Assembly (NCBI GenBank): GCA_020634755.1
Contig: JACKBC010000037.1
Coordinates: 1 to 64,000, forward strand
Reading direction: 5' to 3'
Source: Caldilineaceae bacterium
GTDB taxonomy: Bacteria; Chloroflexota; Anaerolineae; Caldilineales; Caldilineaceae
Length of the DNA stretch: 64,000 nucleotides
Positions 36,742 through 45,889 of this stretch are shown here, piece by piece. Within the stretch, counting starts at the first letter, position 1; each line of letters starts with the position of its first letter. A model generated the notes under the pieces. It was not told the DNA's origin, searched no databases, and saw only the letters and a list, made by a program, of their open reading frames with translations. Position numbers and translations under genes: made by a program.

Positions 36742-39700
36742 ATGACATTTTCATTTGCACGCTTTCGTTACCTGAGCATTCAGCTCGCAATTGTATTCCT
36801 TTTGAGCATTGGCGCCATGCCAACTGCGTATGCCAATGAGGTGGGGCGCGAGCAACTGCCCAGCATCTCGGCGCAAACCTCAATTACCGAAACCGGCGCC
36901 ACCACCGAAACCAAAGAGTCCGGCGTCAAGCTGCCAGGCCTTGGCCGCGAGCCGGCCGCCCCCGCCGATGAAGCCGCGCCAACCCCAACCCCAATGCCCA
37001 CCGAAGAACCAGCAGCCCTCGGGCCGATCGATAATTTGGAGGATGCGCAGAGCGCCGTCATCCAGATCGAGGCCGTGGGCACCTTTGAAGATCCCGAAGA
37101 GGGCTTGATTCCCAACGCCGCTGGGCGCGGCTCCGGCTTTATCATTGATCCGTCGGGTATTGCCGTAACCAACAACCATGTGGTCACCGGCGCCGCCTTC
37201 CTCAAAGTATTTGTTGCCGGGGAAGATGAGCCACGCAACGCCCGCGTGCTGGGCGTTTCTGAATGCTCGGACCTGGCGGTCATCGACATCCAAGGTGACG
37301 GCTTCCCCTATCTGACGTGGTATAAAGGAACGATCAAGGTGGGGCTGGATGTGTACGCCGCCGGTTTCCCATTGGGCGATCCGGAATATACATTGACGCG
37401 CGGCATTGTTTCCAAAGCGCAGGCCAACGGTGATACCAGTTGGGCCTCGGTAGACAGCGTATTGCAGCACGATGCCACCATTAACCGCGGCAACTCCGGT
37501 GGCCCGCTCATCGATGCCGACGGCGCGGTGGTGGCGGTCAACTATGCCGGCAATGCCTCCACCAACCAATATTTTGCCATTTCCAGCGTGGATGCCATCC
37601 CTATTGTGGAAAATTTGATGACCGGTTCCGATGTAAACGCACTGGGCATTAACGGTCAGGCCGTGAGCGATGGCGAACAGCTTTCGGGCATCTGGGTGGC
37701 GTCGGTCAAATCCGGTTCGCCCGCCGATCAGATCGGCATCACAAGTGGCGATATTATTGTGACCATGGAAGGCGTGCAGCTGGCCACAGATGGCACCATG
37801 GCCGACTATTGCAACATCTTGCGCAGCCACGATGCCGAAGATGTGCTGACCGTGCAGGTACTGCGCTTTGATACCAAAGAGATGCTGAAGGGTCAGATCA
37901 ATGGCCGCGTGCTGGAGCAGAGCTTCTCGTTTGCCGATACGCTGGAAGAAGATAACAGCGGTAGCCAGAACAATGATGGTGGCAATAGCGAGACGGCGGT
38001 GACTTCCTACAGTGACTACACCTCTGTTGCGGATGCCACGGGCGTGCTGAGCGTAGAGGTGCCGGTCGAGTGGACCGACGTGCGCGACGGCAATTGGACC
38101 GTGGATGATCAAGTCGTGGGCCTGCGTTTGGCGGCCGCGCCCGATCTGGATGCCTTTTTTGAATCGTGGAGCATGCCGGGCGTTATCTTTAGCGCCTCGG
38201 CCGATCTGCTCAAAACGACCGATGAAGCCGGACTGCTCGATTCAGTTGACTACTCAGATTCCTGCACCTTTGGTGAGCGCAAGGAACTACCCGACGGTCA
38301 CTTTACCGGCCTTTATGATCGCTGGGAAAAGTGTGGCGATGCCGAGAGCAGCGCGCTGATTGTGGCCGTGGCGCCGCAAGAGCGCACCTTTGTGGTGCTG
38401 ATCGAAATGCAGGTGGTCAGCGACGCCGATTTGGAAGCCGTGGATCACATCCTCGACAGCTTTGTGGTGGATGGTTTGCGCAGCAGCGCGGCGCAAGACG
38501 GCGACCTGACGTCCGTGGTGGATACGAGCGGCCTCATGTATGAATACACGTCGGTACAGGACGGGGCCGTGACGGCGCTGATGCCCAGCGACTGGAGCGA
38601 CGTGGAAAGTGATGACTGGCTCATTGACGATGAGCCGTTTGGCAAAGAGGTGACCTATGCCGTCAACGTCAGCGATTTTCGCGAGACGTGGACCGGCCCC
38701 GGTGTGCTCATCCAATATGCTGATATAACTGATGATGTGAATATTGACAACGTGCTCGATTCCTACGATCTTTCTGAATCTTGCACCCACGAAGGCCGCC
38801 AAGATCACGAACATACGGTTTACGGCGTGACTTATACCGGCAAATATGATGTGTGGACCGACTGCCAAGAAACAGGGAACGCCATCTTCTTTATGGCCGC
38901 CACAACCGGGGCCCCCGGCCAGGTGGTGCTGGTAGAATTGCAGGCCGCCACCGAAGGCGATGTGGAAGCCTTTGATGTGGTGGCGCAAAGCGTCTACGTA
39001 GAGGGCGAAGGCGTTTCATCTAAAGACGTTACATCCGCAACCGCGGCGACGGATTATGTGCTGATTAGCGATGATGCCGGCCTGCTAACCGCTGAAGTTC
39101 CAGAGACGTGGGACGATGTGTATAGTGGTGAATGGCTGTTGGACGATGGTCCCATTGGCATTCAGTTGAGCGCGGCCACCGATTTGGAAGGCTACGACTC
39201 ATCGTGGGAGGTGCCGGGCATGTTTATTGGACTGACTGACCAATATGCGGGCACCGCACCGGCCGATGTGCTGGATGCATTCGATTATACGGAATCGTGC
39301 GCGGAAAAAGAGCGGTTTGATTACGAAGATGAACAATTCGTAGGCAAATACGACATCTGGTCCAAATGTGGCAACATAGACGCTATTTATGTTGTCTTGG
39401 CCATCAATCCCACGGTGAATACCGATTTGCTTTCACTGATCACCGTGCAGATCCCCGATGATTCGTATGTGGATGCTTTTGAGCATTTGCTGGAAACCAT
39501 GGTCGTTGGCGACTTGTCGGCAGGAGGCGGTGGGAGTGAGCCGATTTCAATTGTCACAGCTGTGGTGCAGGTGGATACGCTCAACGTACGCAGCGGCCCG
39601 GGCACAAATTACAGCATCGTCACGCAAGTGAGCCAAGGCAACGAATTACGCGTCACGGGCCAGGTAGATAATTGTGGCTGGCTCCAAATTGTCACCGATG

Positions 39701-40086
39701 ATGGCGCCGAAGGTTGGGTATCGGGCAATGCTCGCTTTACCGCCTTGGCAGGCGGCAGCTGTAGCGATGTACCACGTGTGGCGGCGCCGTCGCCGCCCGC
39801 GGCATCCACGTCCAGTGGCACAAGCGGCAGCGTAACCGGCAACGCCCGCCAAGGCTGCTATCTGTTCCAAAACCAGCTTGGTTCCGAAATCACCATTACC
39901 TTAACCCGCAGCAGCGATGGCTGGAACCGCACCTTTAAAGTGGGCAAAGGCGTCGAGCAGCAGGAATGTTTTGACCCGGGCAAGTACACATATACGCTAG
40001 ATGCGCCGCCGCCGTGGGGTTCATCTAACGGCGAATTGGAGGTTGCCGCCGGCGATCGTTACCTGTTCCCCATCCGCGGCGAATAG
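36742..40086 (+). CDS. Secreted HtrA-like serine protease with PDZ, three copies of an unknown domain, and SH3b
   Basis: 1114 residues. The signal peptide ends near 30 (MPTAYA). A Pro/Glu linker leads to a trypsin-like domain (about 95-295) with the triad His in NNHVV (near 146), Asp in CSDLAVI (near 176) and Ser in NRGNSGGPL (near 252). A PDZ domain follows (about 305-390, GSPADQIGITSGDIIVTMEG). Then come three copies of a roughly 150-residue domain starting near 423, 600 and 772, each with VEVPxEWxDVxxGxW-like, DSxDYSxSC and YDxWxxC patterns. An SH3b domain (LNVRSGPGTNYSIV) lies near 945-1000, and the last 80 residues contain another small domain. The protein would act outside the cell, perhaps in envelope protein quality control or wall-associated processing. 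Confidence 0.9.
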   Translation: MTFSFARFRYLSIQLAIVFLLSIGAMPTAYANEVGREQLPSISAQTSITETGATTETKESGVKLPGLGREPAAPADEAAPTPTPMPTEEPAALGPIDNLEDAQSAVIQIEAVGTFEDPEEGLIPNAAGRGSGFIIDPSGIAVTNNHVVTGAAFLKVFVAGEDEPRNARVLGVSECSDLAVIDIQGDGFPYLTWYKGTIKVGLDVYAAGFPLGDPEYTLTRGIVSKAQANGDTSWASVDSVLQHDATINRGNSGGPLIDADGAVVAVNYAGNASTNQYFAISSVDAIPIVENLMTGSDVNALGINGQAVSDGEQLSGIWVASVKSGSPADQIGITSGDIIVTMEGVQLATDGTMADYCNILRSHDAEDVLTVQVLRFDTKEMLKGQINGRVLEQSFSFADTLEEDNSGSQNNDGGNSETAVTSYSDYTSVADATGVLSVEVPVEWTDVRDGNWTVDDQVVGLRLAAAPDLDAFFESWSMPGVIFSASADLLKTTDEAGLLDSVDYSDSCTFGERKELPDGHFTGLYDRWEKCGDAESSALIVAVAPQERTFVVLIEMQVVSDADLEAVDHILDSFVVDGLRSSAAQDGDLTSVVDTSGLMYEYTSVQDGAVTALMPSDWSDVESDDWLIDDEPFGKEVTYAVNVSDFRETWTGPGVLIQYADITDDVNIDNVLDSYDLSESCTHEGRQDHEHTVYGVTYTGKYDVWTDCQETGNAIFFMAATTGAPGQVVLVELQAATEGDVEAFDVVAQSVYVEGEGVSSKDVTSATAATDYVLISDDAGLLTAEVPETWDDVYSGEWLLDDGPIGIQLSAATDLEGYDSSWEVPGMFIGLTDQYAGTAPADVLDAFDYTESCAEKERFDYEDEQFVGKYDIWSKCGNIDAIYVVLAINPTVNTDLLSLITVQIPDDSYVDAFEHLLETMVVGDLSAGGGGSEPISIVTAVVQVDTLNVRSGPGTNYSIVTQVSQGNELRVTGQVDNCGWLQIVTDDGAEGWVSGNARFTALAGGSCSDVPRVAAPSPPAASTSSGTSGSVTGNARQGCYLFQNQLGSEITITLTRSSDGWNRTFKVGKGVEQQECFDPGKYTYTLDAPPPWGSSNGELEVAAGDRYLFPIRGE

Positions 40087-40134
40087 CTCGTCAGAACATT
40101 AAATTGCTGTGACAACAGCAACCACAGAGTACGA

Positions 40135-40170
40135 AAAAGACCCCCAGCCAATTACGACTGGGGGTCTTTT
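40135..40170. terminator. Bidirectional terminator between protease gene and mscL
   Basis: AAAAGACCCCCAG (40135-40147) pairs exactly with CTGGGGGTCTTTT (40158-40170), with A and T runs on the two sides. It serves the converging genes on both strands. Confidence 0.92.
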
Positions 40171-40210
40171 GTGAACAAGGTGAATGCGTTAAATTCCAAA
40201 GACAAATGGC

Positions 40211-40585
40211 TTAACGGGCTTTGAGCAAATCACGGATCTCTGTGAGCAGTTGTACTTCGAGGGATGGCTCCGGTGCTTCGGCAGGCGCTTCGGCCTGCTT
40301 CTCAAACATGCGATTGGCGGAGCGCACCAACAAAAACATGACGAAGGCGATCACCACAAAGTTGAGCACAGCAGCGAGAAAATTACCATATTTAATGCCA
40401 TTAAACGTCAGATTAGTCAGCTGATCCACATTGGCCGCCTGCATGACGGGGTTGAGGAGGATCGGCGTGATCAGGTCTTCAATCAGTGACGTCACAATGG
40501 CGCCAAAGGCGGCACCCATAATGACCGCTACCGCCAGATCCAACACGTTGCCTTTTGCGATGAACTCGCGGAATTCCTTAATCAT
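40211..40585 (-). CDS. mscL: Large-conductance mechanosensitive channel
   Basis: 124 residues, ribosome site AAAGGAGAAAAG. The start MIKEFREFIAKGNVLDLAVA is diagnostic: an amphipathic N-terminal helix followed by TM1 (DLAVAVIMGAAFGAIVTSLI), then a short loop and TM2 (AVLNFVVIAFVMFLLV, about 71-86), and a charged C-terminal helix. The homopentamer opens under membrane tension to release solutes during hypo-osmotic shock. Length is slightly below the usual 130-150. Confidence 0.97.
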   Translation of the reverse strand: MIKEFREFIAKGNVLDLAVAVIMGAAFGAIVTSLIEDLITPILLNPVMQAANVDQLTNLTFNGIKYGNFLAAVLNFVVIAFVMFLLVRSANRMFEKQAEAPAEAPEPSLEVQLLTEIRDLLKAR

Positions 40586-40804
40586 CTTTTCTCCTTTAAG
40601 ATATAGGTTGGGTATCTACGAAAACCTCAAACGAACTACAACTAATAAGCTACAACAAATGAACTGCACCATGATTATAGCACGATTATCGCAAATCACA
40701 ATTCACATAAACCCTATTATTGTCAACAAATTATTTTCTTGCGCAATTTTACAACGTACGTAACCAGCTCTACGGAGTTGTCTACATAGATCGGACCCCA
40801 TTGC

Positions 40805-41623
40805 ATGCCAGAAGGACCAGAAATCAGATTAGCAGCAGATGAAGTCGCGGCTGCTATTGTTGGGCGCAAAACTACTGCAATGTTTTTCGCATTTGAACAT
40901 CTGAAGCCCTATGAAGCAAGCTTAACTGGCCAGTGCGTGCTGGCCGTTGAAACCTATGGCAAAGCGATGTTGACGCGCTTTGAAAATGGGCTCAACATTT
41001 ACAGCCACAACCAACTCTATGGCATTTGGATGGTCTGCCCAGCCAACAAAGCGCCAGAGACAAACCGGCAGCTCCGTTTGGCCATTCACAATGCAGAGAT
41101 GTGGGCGCTGCTCTACAGCGCTTCCGACATAGAAGTGCTCAATGATGATGAGGTGCTAACGCATCCATTTCTGAGCCAGATCGGTCCCGATCTGCTAGAC
41201 CAGACGATAACCGTGGACGTGGTGGCGCAGCGCTTTATGGACCCGGCTTTTCACAACAAAAAGCTGACCACGCTATTGCTGGATCAGCGCTTTGTGGCCG
41301 GCACCGGTAACTATCTGCGCAGCGAAATCCTCTTTGCGGCGGGTGTTCATCCCACGCTGCGCCCCAAAGATTGTACGCCGTCCCAGATACAGGCGCTGGC
41401 GCGGGCCACCGTCGAGTTGACGCGCCAATCCTATCAGACGCGCGGCATCACAAATGATTTAGAACTGGCCGCCCGCCTCAAAGCAGACGGTTGGCCGTGG
41501 CGCAAATATCGCTGGTGGGTTTTTAATCGGGATGGCGATGTGTGTCACCGTTGCGGAGGGGTGATTGTAAAGGATGAGATTGGTGGGCGGCGCATTTACT
41601 ATTGTGCAGGATGTCAGACATAG
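40805..41623 (+). CDS. nei: Endonuclease VIII / formamidopyrimidine-DNA glycosylase family protein
   Basis: 272 residues. The mature N-terminus PEGPEI supplies the catalytic Pro and Glu for base excision and strand cleavage. The conserved beta-hairpin Lys is in ETYGKAML (near 57). The H2TH region is QRFVAGTGNYLRSEILF (near 165-181). A C-terminal zinc finger has CHRCGG and YYCAGCQ. The KPYEASLTG and YSHNQLYGIW stretches are more like Nei than MutM, so endonuclease VIII (oxidised pyrimidine repair) is preferred. There is no clear ribosome site. Confidence 0.9.
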   Translation: MPEGPEIRLAADEVAAAIVGRKTTAMFFAFEHLKPYEASLTGQCVLAVETYGKAMLTRFENGLNIYSHNQLYGIWMVCPANKAPETNRQLRLAIHNAEMWALLYSASDIEVLNDDEVLTHPFLSQIGPDLLDQTITVDVVAQRFMDPAFHNKKLTTLLLDQRFVAGTGNYLRSEILFAAGVHPTLRPKDCTPSQIQALARATVELTRQSYQTRGITNDLELAARLKADGWPWRKYRWWVFNRDGDVCHRCGGVIVKDEIGGRRIYYCAGCQT

Positions 41624-41637
41624 CCCAAGGCTGCCAA

Positions 41638-41668
41638 AGCGGCGGCTTCGATAAGCTCAGCCGCCGCT
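41638..41668. terminator. Hairpin between nei and the YgjP-like gene
   Basis: AGCGGCGGCT (41638-41647) pairs with AGCCGCCGCT (41659-41668). It lies between converging genes. No strong T tract is present. Confidence 0.7.
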
Positions 41669-41674
41669 CGATGA

Positions 41675-42181
41675 CTACAATTCCAAATCTTCAATGCCCA
41701 CGGCCATCAAATAGCCACATGCTCGCTCGGTACGTTCATACTGATAGACTAGCTTCCAAAAATCGGGCCCATGATTAGCCTCGAGTAGATGCGCCAGTTC
41801 ATGCACAATCACATAATCGCGCACGAACGCGGGCATGGACGCAATGCGGTGCGAGATGCGGATGGTTTTATCGGCAGGCGTACAGCTTCCGTAGCGTTTA
41901 TTCTGATTGGTGACCCAGCGAATCGAATTCCACTCTAGCTTGCCACCAAAATATTGTTGATTCAACGCTTGCGCCCGCTGTTCCAGCCCCACATCATCCA
42001 GCGTTTTGCGCGCCTGCTTACGCTCCAACCGCCGGCGCAAGCGCTCAATGTGTGGCTGCAATTCTTTGTCGCTCATGCCCGCCGGCGCGCGCACTTCCAT
42101 GACGCCCTGCACCATGCGCGCCTGAATCGTTTTAGACCGGTTGCGACTGCGGATAATTTTGATCTCCATTGGGCCCGTCAT
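41675..42181 (-). CDS. YgjP-like / M48-type zinc metallopeptidase (SprT fold)
   Basis: 168 residues. The zinc motif is HELAHLLEANHGPDFW near residue 125 (HExxH followed by H), typical of the YgjP/DUF45 group. The basic N-terminal half (RSRNRSKTIQARMVQG) is also typical. The family is sometimes described as metal-dependent hydrolases of unknown substrate. The ATG immediately follows the TAA of the upstream amidinotransferase-like gene, so the two are translationally coupled. Confidence 0.88.
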   Translation of the reverse strand: MTGPMEIKIIRSRNRSKTIQARMVQGVMEVRAPAGMSDKELQPHIERLRRRLERKQARKTLDDVGLEQRAQALNQQYFGGKLEWNSIRWVTNQNKRYGSCTPADKTIRISHRIASMPAFVRDYVIVHELAHLLEANHGPDFWKLVYQYERTERACGYLMAVGIEDLEL

Positions 42182-43066
42182 TTATGGTGAACCGCGCCAG
42201 ATTGGACGCGTGAGACAAGTGGGACCACCACCGCCCTTAATGCACAAGTCACTGCCGGGATAGGTCCAGACCTGCACACCCGCTTGCTCCAGCCTCTTCT
42301 GCGTAATGGAATTCCCGGCCAGCATGATACATTGCCCAGGCGCCACAGCCAGCACATTGGTGGCCATTGAATCATACTCAGCATCCGGCACTTCAATGAG
42401 CTGCCAACCGCGCCCCAAGAGCCACTGGCGAAACGGCACGGGCATGAGCCGGGAATAGACCACGGCTTTTTTGTGATCCACCGGACTGATGAACGAGAGC
42501 AGATGCAGGCAGTCATCGGGGCCGGTCCAGTGGGGCAGCGGTACGGGGATCACCTGGTCCACCGCGTCCCCCAAGAGCGCTTGCAGCTGCCGAATGCCCT
42601 CGGCATTGGTGCGATACCCTTCACCAACGGCCACCGTCCGTTCATCCACCCACAGCACGTCACCACCTTCCAGCGTCCCCGGCGACGCAATGCGCCCCAC
42701 AATCGGCACGCCAATCTGCGGCAAATAGGCGGCCCAAGCATCCGCTTCTGCGCGCCGCGCCGCCTTACCCATGTTGCACAAAATCGCGCCCTTGTTGGAA
42801 ATCACCAACGGGTCGTGTGTATAGACAGAATCGAGGCCGGTCTGTGCATGGCTGGGCAGGTAGCCAATCTCCACATCGAACTGCGCCAACAAATCTGTAA
42901 ACGTGGCGTATTCATGCACAACCTGGTCAAAATCAGGACGTCCTAAATAGAAAAGATCGCGCCATTGCGCATCTACCGCGGCCTGATCCACATGTGAAGT
43001 GTGCGGATGTTTTAGCACGACAAATTTCAGTTCATCGACCATAGATTGACAGCCAAAGTTTTGCAT
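42182..43066 (-). CDS. Dimethylarginine dimethylaminohydrolase / amidinotransferase-family enzyme
   Basis: 294 residues from the ATG at 43064-43066, with AGGAG 8 nt upstream. An earlier in-frame ATG (43111) lies within a family A repeat and is rejected. The pentein fold shows EGGDVLWVDE (near 140), a catalytic His region and, near the C-terminus, GGGGPTCLTRPI with the nucleophilic Cys. The family hydrolyses or transfers guanidino groups (arginine deiminase, dimethylargininase, amidinotransferase). The lack of other deiminase-pathway genes nearby leaves the substrate open. Confidence 0.88.
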   Translation of the reverse strand: MQNFGCQSMVDELKFVVLKHPHTSHVDQAAVDAQWRDLFYLGRPDFDQVVHEYATFTDLLAQFDVEIGYLPSHAQTGLDSVYTHDPLVISNKGAILCNMGKAARRAEADAWAAYLPQIGVPIVGRIASPGTLEGGDVLWVDERTVAVGEGYRTNAEGIRQLQALLGDAVDQVIPVPLPHWTGPDDCLHLLSFISPVDHKKAVVYSRLMPVPFRQWLLGRGWQLIEVPDAEYDSMATNVLAVAPGQCIMLAGNSITQKRLEQAGVQVWTYPGSDLCIKGGGGPTCLTRPIWRGSP

Positions 43067-43090
43067 GGCGGCGCTCCTGTACAATAAATT

Positions 43091-43156
43091 GTCAGTAGCT
43101 CGCAACGGCAAACCAGGCCGATGCCTCGATCGTCAACACCGTTGCGATGTACTGAT
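43091..43156 (-). repeat. Family A element, copy 6 (66 bp, internally deleted)
   Basis: Both ends are preserved (GTCAGTAGCTCGCAACGG on the left, and the complement of ATCAGTACATCGCAACGG on the right), but 22 bp of the middle are missing compared with the 88-bp copies. It starts 25 bp upstream of the DDAH-like gene. Confidence 0.72.
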
Positions 43157-43241
43157 TGTAGTCGCACTGATAGTAGTCATTTCCAGTGACAAGAGTATAC
43201 ATTCGGTTTTTGCGTTGGTCAATCCGCGTGGCGGTTAGACC

Positions 43242-43328
43242 AGGGCAACCGCTCACTTGAGGAAAGTAGGGCTATACCCCGCGGCGGCTTTGCGCTGTCT
43301 GTTGCCAGATTTATCCATTGCTTTCTCC
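43242..43328 (+). repeat. Family B element, copy 3 (short)
   Basis: The left end AGGGCAACCGCT resembles the family B terminus. The interior shares AAGTAGGGCTA, GCGGCTTTGCGCTGTC and ATTTATCC with copy 2. The central AAGCGG...CCGCTT hairpin is deleted and the right terminal repeat is not recognisable. Confidence 0.6.
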
Positions 43329-43456
43329 ATGCAACTAATGCCCATGGCAACATAATTTCGCGTTTTCAAACAGTGCCGATTACAATTGACAAATGACTCC
43401 GTTGCGCCTACAATTGGCTCATCTGTTCTGTGGGCGCTTTGTGAAAGGAAAATCCT

Positions 43457-44269
43457 ATGGACGAGTCTCTGATTGCATCCGTCACTTATAAAACGCCTGA
43501 AGAAATGGGCATAGAAATTGACTATAGCCCGATCATCACTGAGGACGATGAGCCAGTGGACAACCTATTTTCCGCCAAACAGCAGCGGCTGCTCGTTGAA
43601 CCACTCTACAGCACTGACTACTTACCGCGTCCATTTCTAGCCGATGCCAACGTGGGCATTTTTGCTAAAGTTGGCGTCAACGCCATTGTGCCAGACATGT
43701 TCTTAAGCCTCGATGTGGAGTCACCCGCCGAATGGTGGGCCAAGAAGCATCGCTCTTATTTCATTTGGGAATATGGCAAGCCGCCCGATGTGGTGGTGGA
43801 AGTCGTCTCTAATAAAGAAGGGCGCGAACTATCTAGAAAGCTGCAGGATTACGCGCGGATGGGTGTTAGCTATTACGTTGTGTTTGATCCGCAACACTTG
43901 CTCCAAACCGCCGATTTACAGGTTTATGAGCTGCACGCTGGCCAGTACATGGCGCGCCCCGATGAGTTGCTGCCTAGAGTCAACTTAACGCTTACTATCT
44001 GGGAAGGACAATTTGAAGAGGCGCAAGGTGCGTGGCTGCGCTGGTGCGACATGGAAGACAATCTGCTGTTAACAGGCATTGAACAGTCGGCACAGGAGCG
44101 ACAACGCGCCGATCAAGAACAGCAACGCGCCGAACAAGAACAGCAACGCGCCGATCAACAGCAGCAACGCGCCGAACAAGAACGGCAACGCGCCGAACAA
44201 GAACGGCAACGCGCCGAACATCTAGCGGAAAAATTGCGCGCGTTGGGTGTTGATCCTGAAGATGTGTAA
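43457..44269 (+). CDS. Uma2 family (DUF820) endonuclease-like protein with repetitive coiled-coil tail
   Basis: 270 residues with ribosome site AAAGGAA. The PD-(D/E)XK-type fold is visible: PDMFLSLDV (near 77), PPDVVVEVVSNKEGRE (near 109, with the E-V-x-S core) and YARMGVSYYVVFDPQ (near 132). These proteins are very numerous in Chloroflexota and cyanobacteria; function is not established. The C-terminal 60 residues are built of a 7-residue unit, RA(D/E)Q(E/Q)QQ or RAEQERQ, repeated about seven times in 21-bp DNA units, predicting a long charged coiled coil. Confidence 0.9.
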   Translation: MDESLIASVTYKTPEEMGIEIDYSPIITEDDEPVDNLFSAKQQRLLVEPLYSTDYLPRPFLADANVGIFAKVGVNAIVPDMFLSLDVESPAEWWAKKHRSYFIWEYGKPPDVVVEVVSNKEGRELSRKLQDYARMGVSYYVVFDPQHLLQTADLQVYELHAGQYMARPDELLPRVNLTLTIWEGQFEEAQGAWLRWCDMEDNLLLTGIEQSAQERQRADQEQQRAEQEQQRADQQQQRAEQERQRAEQERQRAEHLAEKLRALGVDPEDV

Positions 44270-44479
44270 TTATATACGCGCTGAATCTCAACTGTATCAA
44301 TAAGGGCAGGCACGCCAATTTCCAGGCTGCGTCTGTCCTATTACTTTTGGATTTCAAGGGGTTGACACGCTGGCCGCATTCCCACCCTGGAAGAGGCCGA
44401 GATGGCTTTGGATCGCGCGAAAATGGCGGCTGCCTCTTCGAAAAAGGTGACCACGCGCGAGCCCGTTGACGCTTACTTT

Positions 44480-45889
44480 TTACTGATGCGACACCCAACT
44501 GCCGTTGAATTGAGGAATTTTAGCCTCTACGGCCGTTCGCCATTCTCGCAATAGGGTGTGCAGCTGAGCCGCTATCTCCGGCTCCCTATCTACCAAATTA
44601 ACTTCTTCGCTCACATCCTGCCGCAAGTTATAAAGCTCCAACCGCCCATCTTCAAAAAACTCGATCAGCTTATAGTCGCCGCTGCGTACAGATGAACCCG
44701 GCGTGCCGCCCTGGTTGCCATAGTGCGGATAATGCCAGAAAATGGCCCCGCGTTCAAACGCTTCCTGGCGCAGCAGCGGCAGAAAACTGACGCCGTCACA
44801 ATGCTGTTCTGGTATGGGAGCCAAATCCGCTATTTCCAAAATAGTAGGGTAGAAATCGGGGCTGGTGACGGGCTGCGTACACGCGCTCCCGGCTTCGATC
44901 ATCCCCGGCCAGCAGACCAGCAGCGGCTCACGCGTGCCGCCTTCATACATCCAGCCTTTGCCTTCGGCCAGGGGCGCATTGCACGTGGGAGAACCTTCCG
45001 CCGTAGCCAGACCGCCATTGTCCGAGGTAAAAAAGATGACTGTGTTTTGAGCTTGCCCACTTTTTTCTAACGCACCCAGCAGCCGACCCACATTTTCATC
45101 CAAGCTTTCGATCATGGCGGCATAGACCGCATCGGACTGCACCAGCCGGCGCAGAATGCGCTTGTCTTTTTTGTGCTCGGTAGGGAAGAAGTCGCCTTCA
45201 GCAAAGGTCTGCACGTTATCCAGCCCCAGCGCTTTGGCCTTGGCTTCATACTTGGCAATCTTCTCGGCCTTGGCCTGGATGGGGGTATGCACCGTGTAGT
45301 ACCACAAATTCAAAAAGAACGGCCGTGTATCTACCTGCTGCACAAGCTCAATGGCGCGGCTGGTCAAATAGTCGGTCAGATAGGTTCCTGCCGGTACGTC
45401 AGCATCTTGCAGGGCCGGGATGCCCCAAGGGCTAAAGTAGCCTTGTCGCCCCGGCGAGCCCCAGTGGCAGCCGCCCACGTTGACGTCAAAGCCAAAGTCT
45501 GCGGGCAAATGTTGCGGCCCGCCCAGGTGCCATTTGCCCACGTGCCAGGTGCGGTAGCCACCGGCGCCCAAGGCGGCCGCTAACGTATGTTCAGTGCGAG
45601 GCAAATTCTTGAGGTAGGGCACATCGACTAGCCGCCCGCGCGCCGGGTGAATGTCATTGGCCCAGTCGATCCAATCGGTAATGCCCACGGTGGCAGGATA
45701 CTTGCCGGTCATGATGCTGGCGCGGGTGGGCGAACAGACTGGGCAGGCGGCATATGCATCGGTAAAGCGCATGCCGCTGGCGGCCAGCCGGTCCAGATTG
45801 GGCGTCTCATAAAATTGGCTGCCATAGCAGCTCAAATCGCGCCAGCCCAAGTCGTCGATCAAAATAAAGATAATATTCGGTCGCGTCAC
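44480..45889 (-). CDS. Sulfatase (type I, formylglycine-dependent)
   Basis: About 470 residues from a GTG at 45887-45889 whose bases overlap the TGA of the upstream GNAT gene (GTGA), with GGAAGG upstream. The start VTRPNIIFILIDDLGW is a standard sulfatase N-terminus, with the metal-binding Asp pair in IDDLGW. The C-S-P-T-R motif (CSPTRASIMTG) near residue 55 is the site converted to formylglycine, followed by GKYPATVG. Another metal site is TSDNGG (near 290). No formylglycine-generating enzyme is in the window. No signal peptide is visible, so it may act in the cytoplasm. An ATG at 45907 is an alternative start. Confidence 0.9.
   Translation of the reverse strand: MTRPNIIFILIDDLGWRDLSCYGSQFYETPNLDRLAASGMRFTDAYAACPVCSPTRASIMTGKYPATVGITDWIDWANDIHPARGRLVDVPYLKNLPRTEHTLAAALGAGGYRTWHVGKWHLGGPQHLPADFGFDVNVGGCHWGSPGRQGYFSPWGIPALQDADVPAGTYLTDYLTSRAIELVQQVDTRPFFLNLWYYTVHTPIQAKAEKIAKYEAKAKALGLDNVQTFAEGDFFPTEHKKDKRILRRLVQSDAVYAAMIESLDENVGRLLGALEKSGQAQNTVIFFTSDNGGLATAEGSPTCNAPLAEGKGWMYEGGTREPLLVCWPGMIEAGSACTQPVTSPDFYPTILEIADLAPIPEQHCDGVSFLPLLRQEAFERGAIFWHYPHYGNQGGTPGSSVRSGDYKLIEFFEDGRLELYNLRQDVSEEVNLVDREPEIAAQLHTLLREWRTAVEAKIPQFNGSWVSHQ

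Noticed and set aside
36880..38112. Minus-strand open frame of 410 codons
   Set aside because: Antisense to the HtrA-like protease. Its composition is an artefact of the opposing codons and no start signal is seen.
43067..43111. N-terminal extension of the DDAH-like protein
   Set aside because: The upstream ATG lies inside a family A repeat, whereas AGGAG precedes the ATG at 43066.
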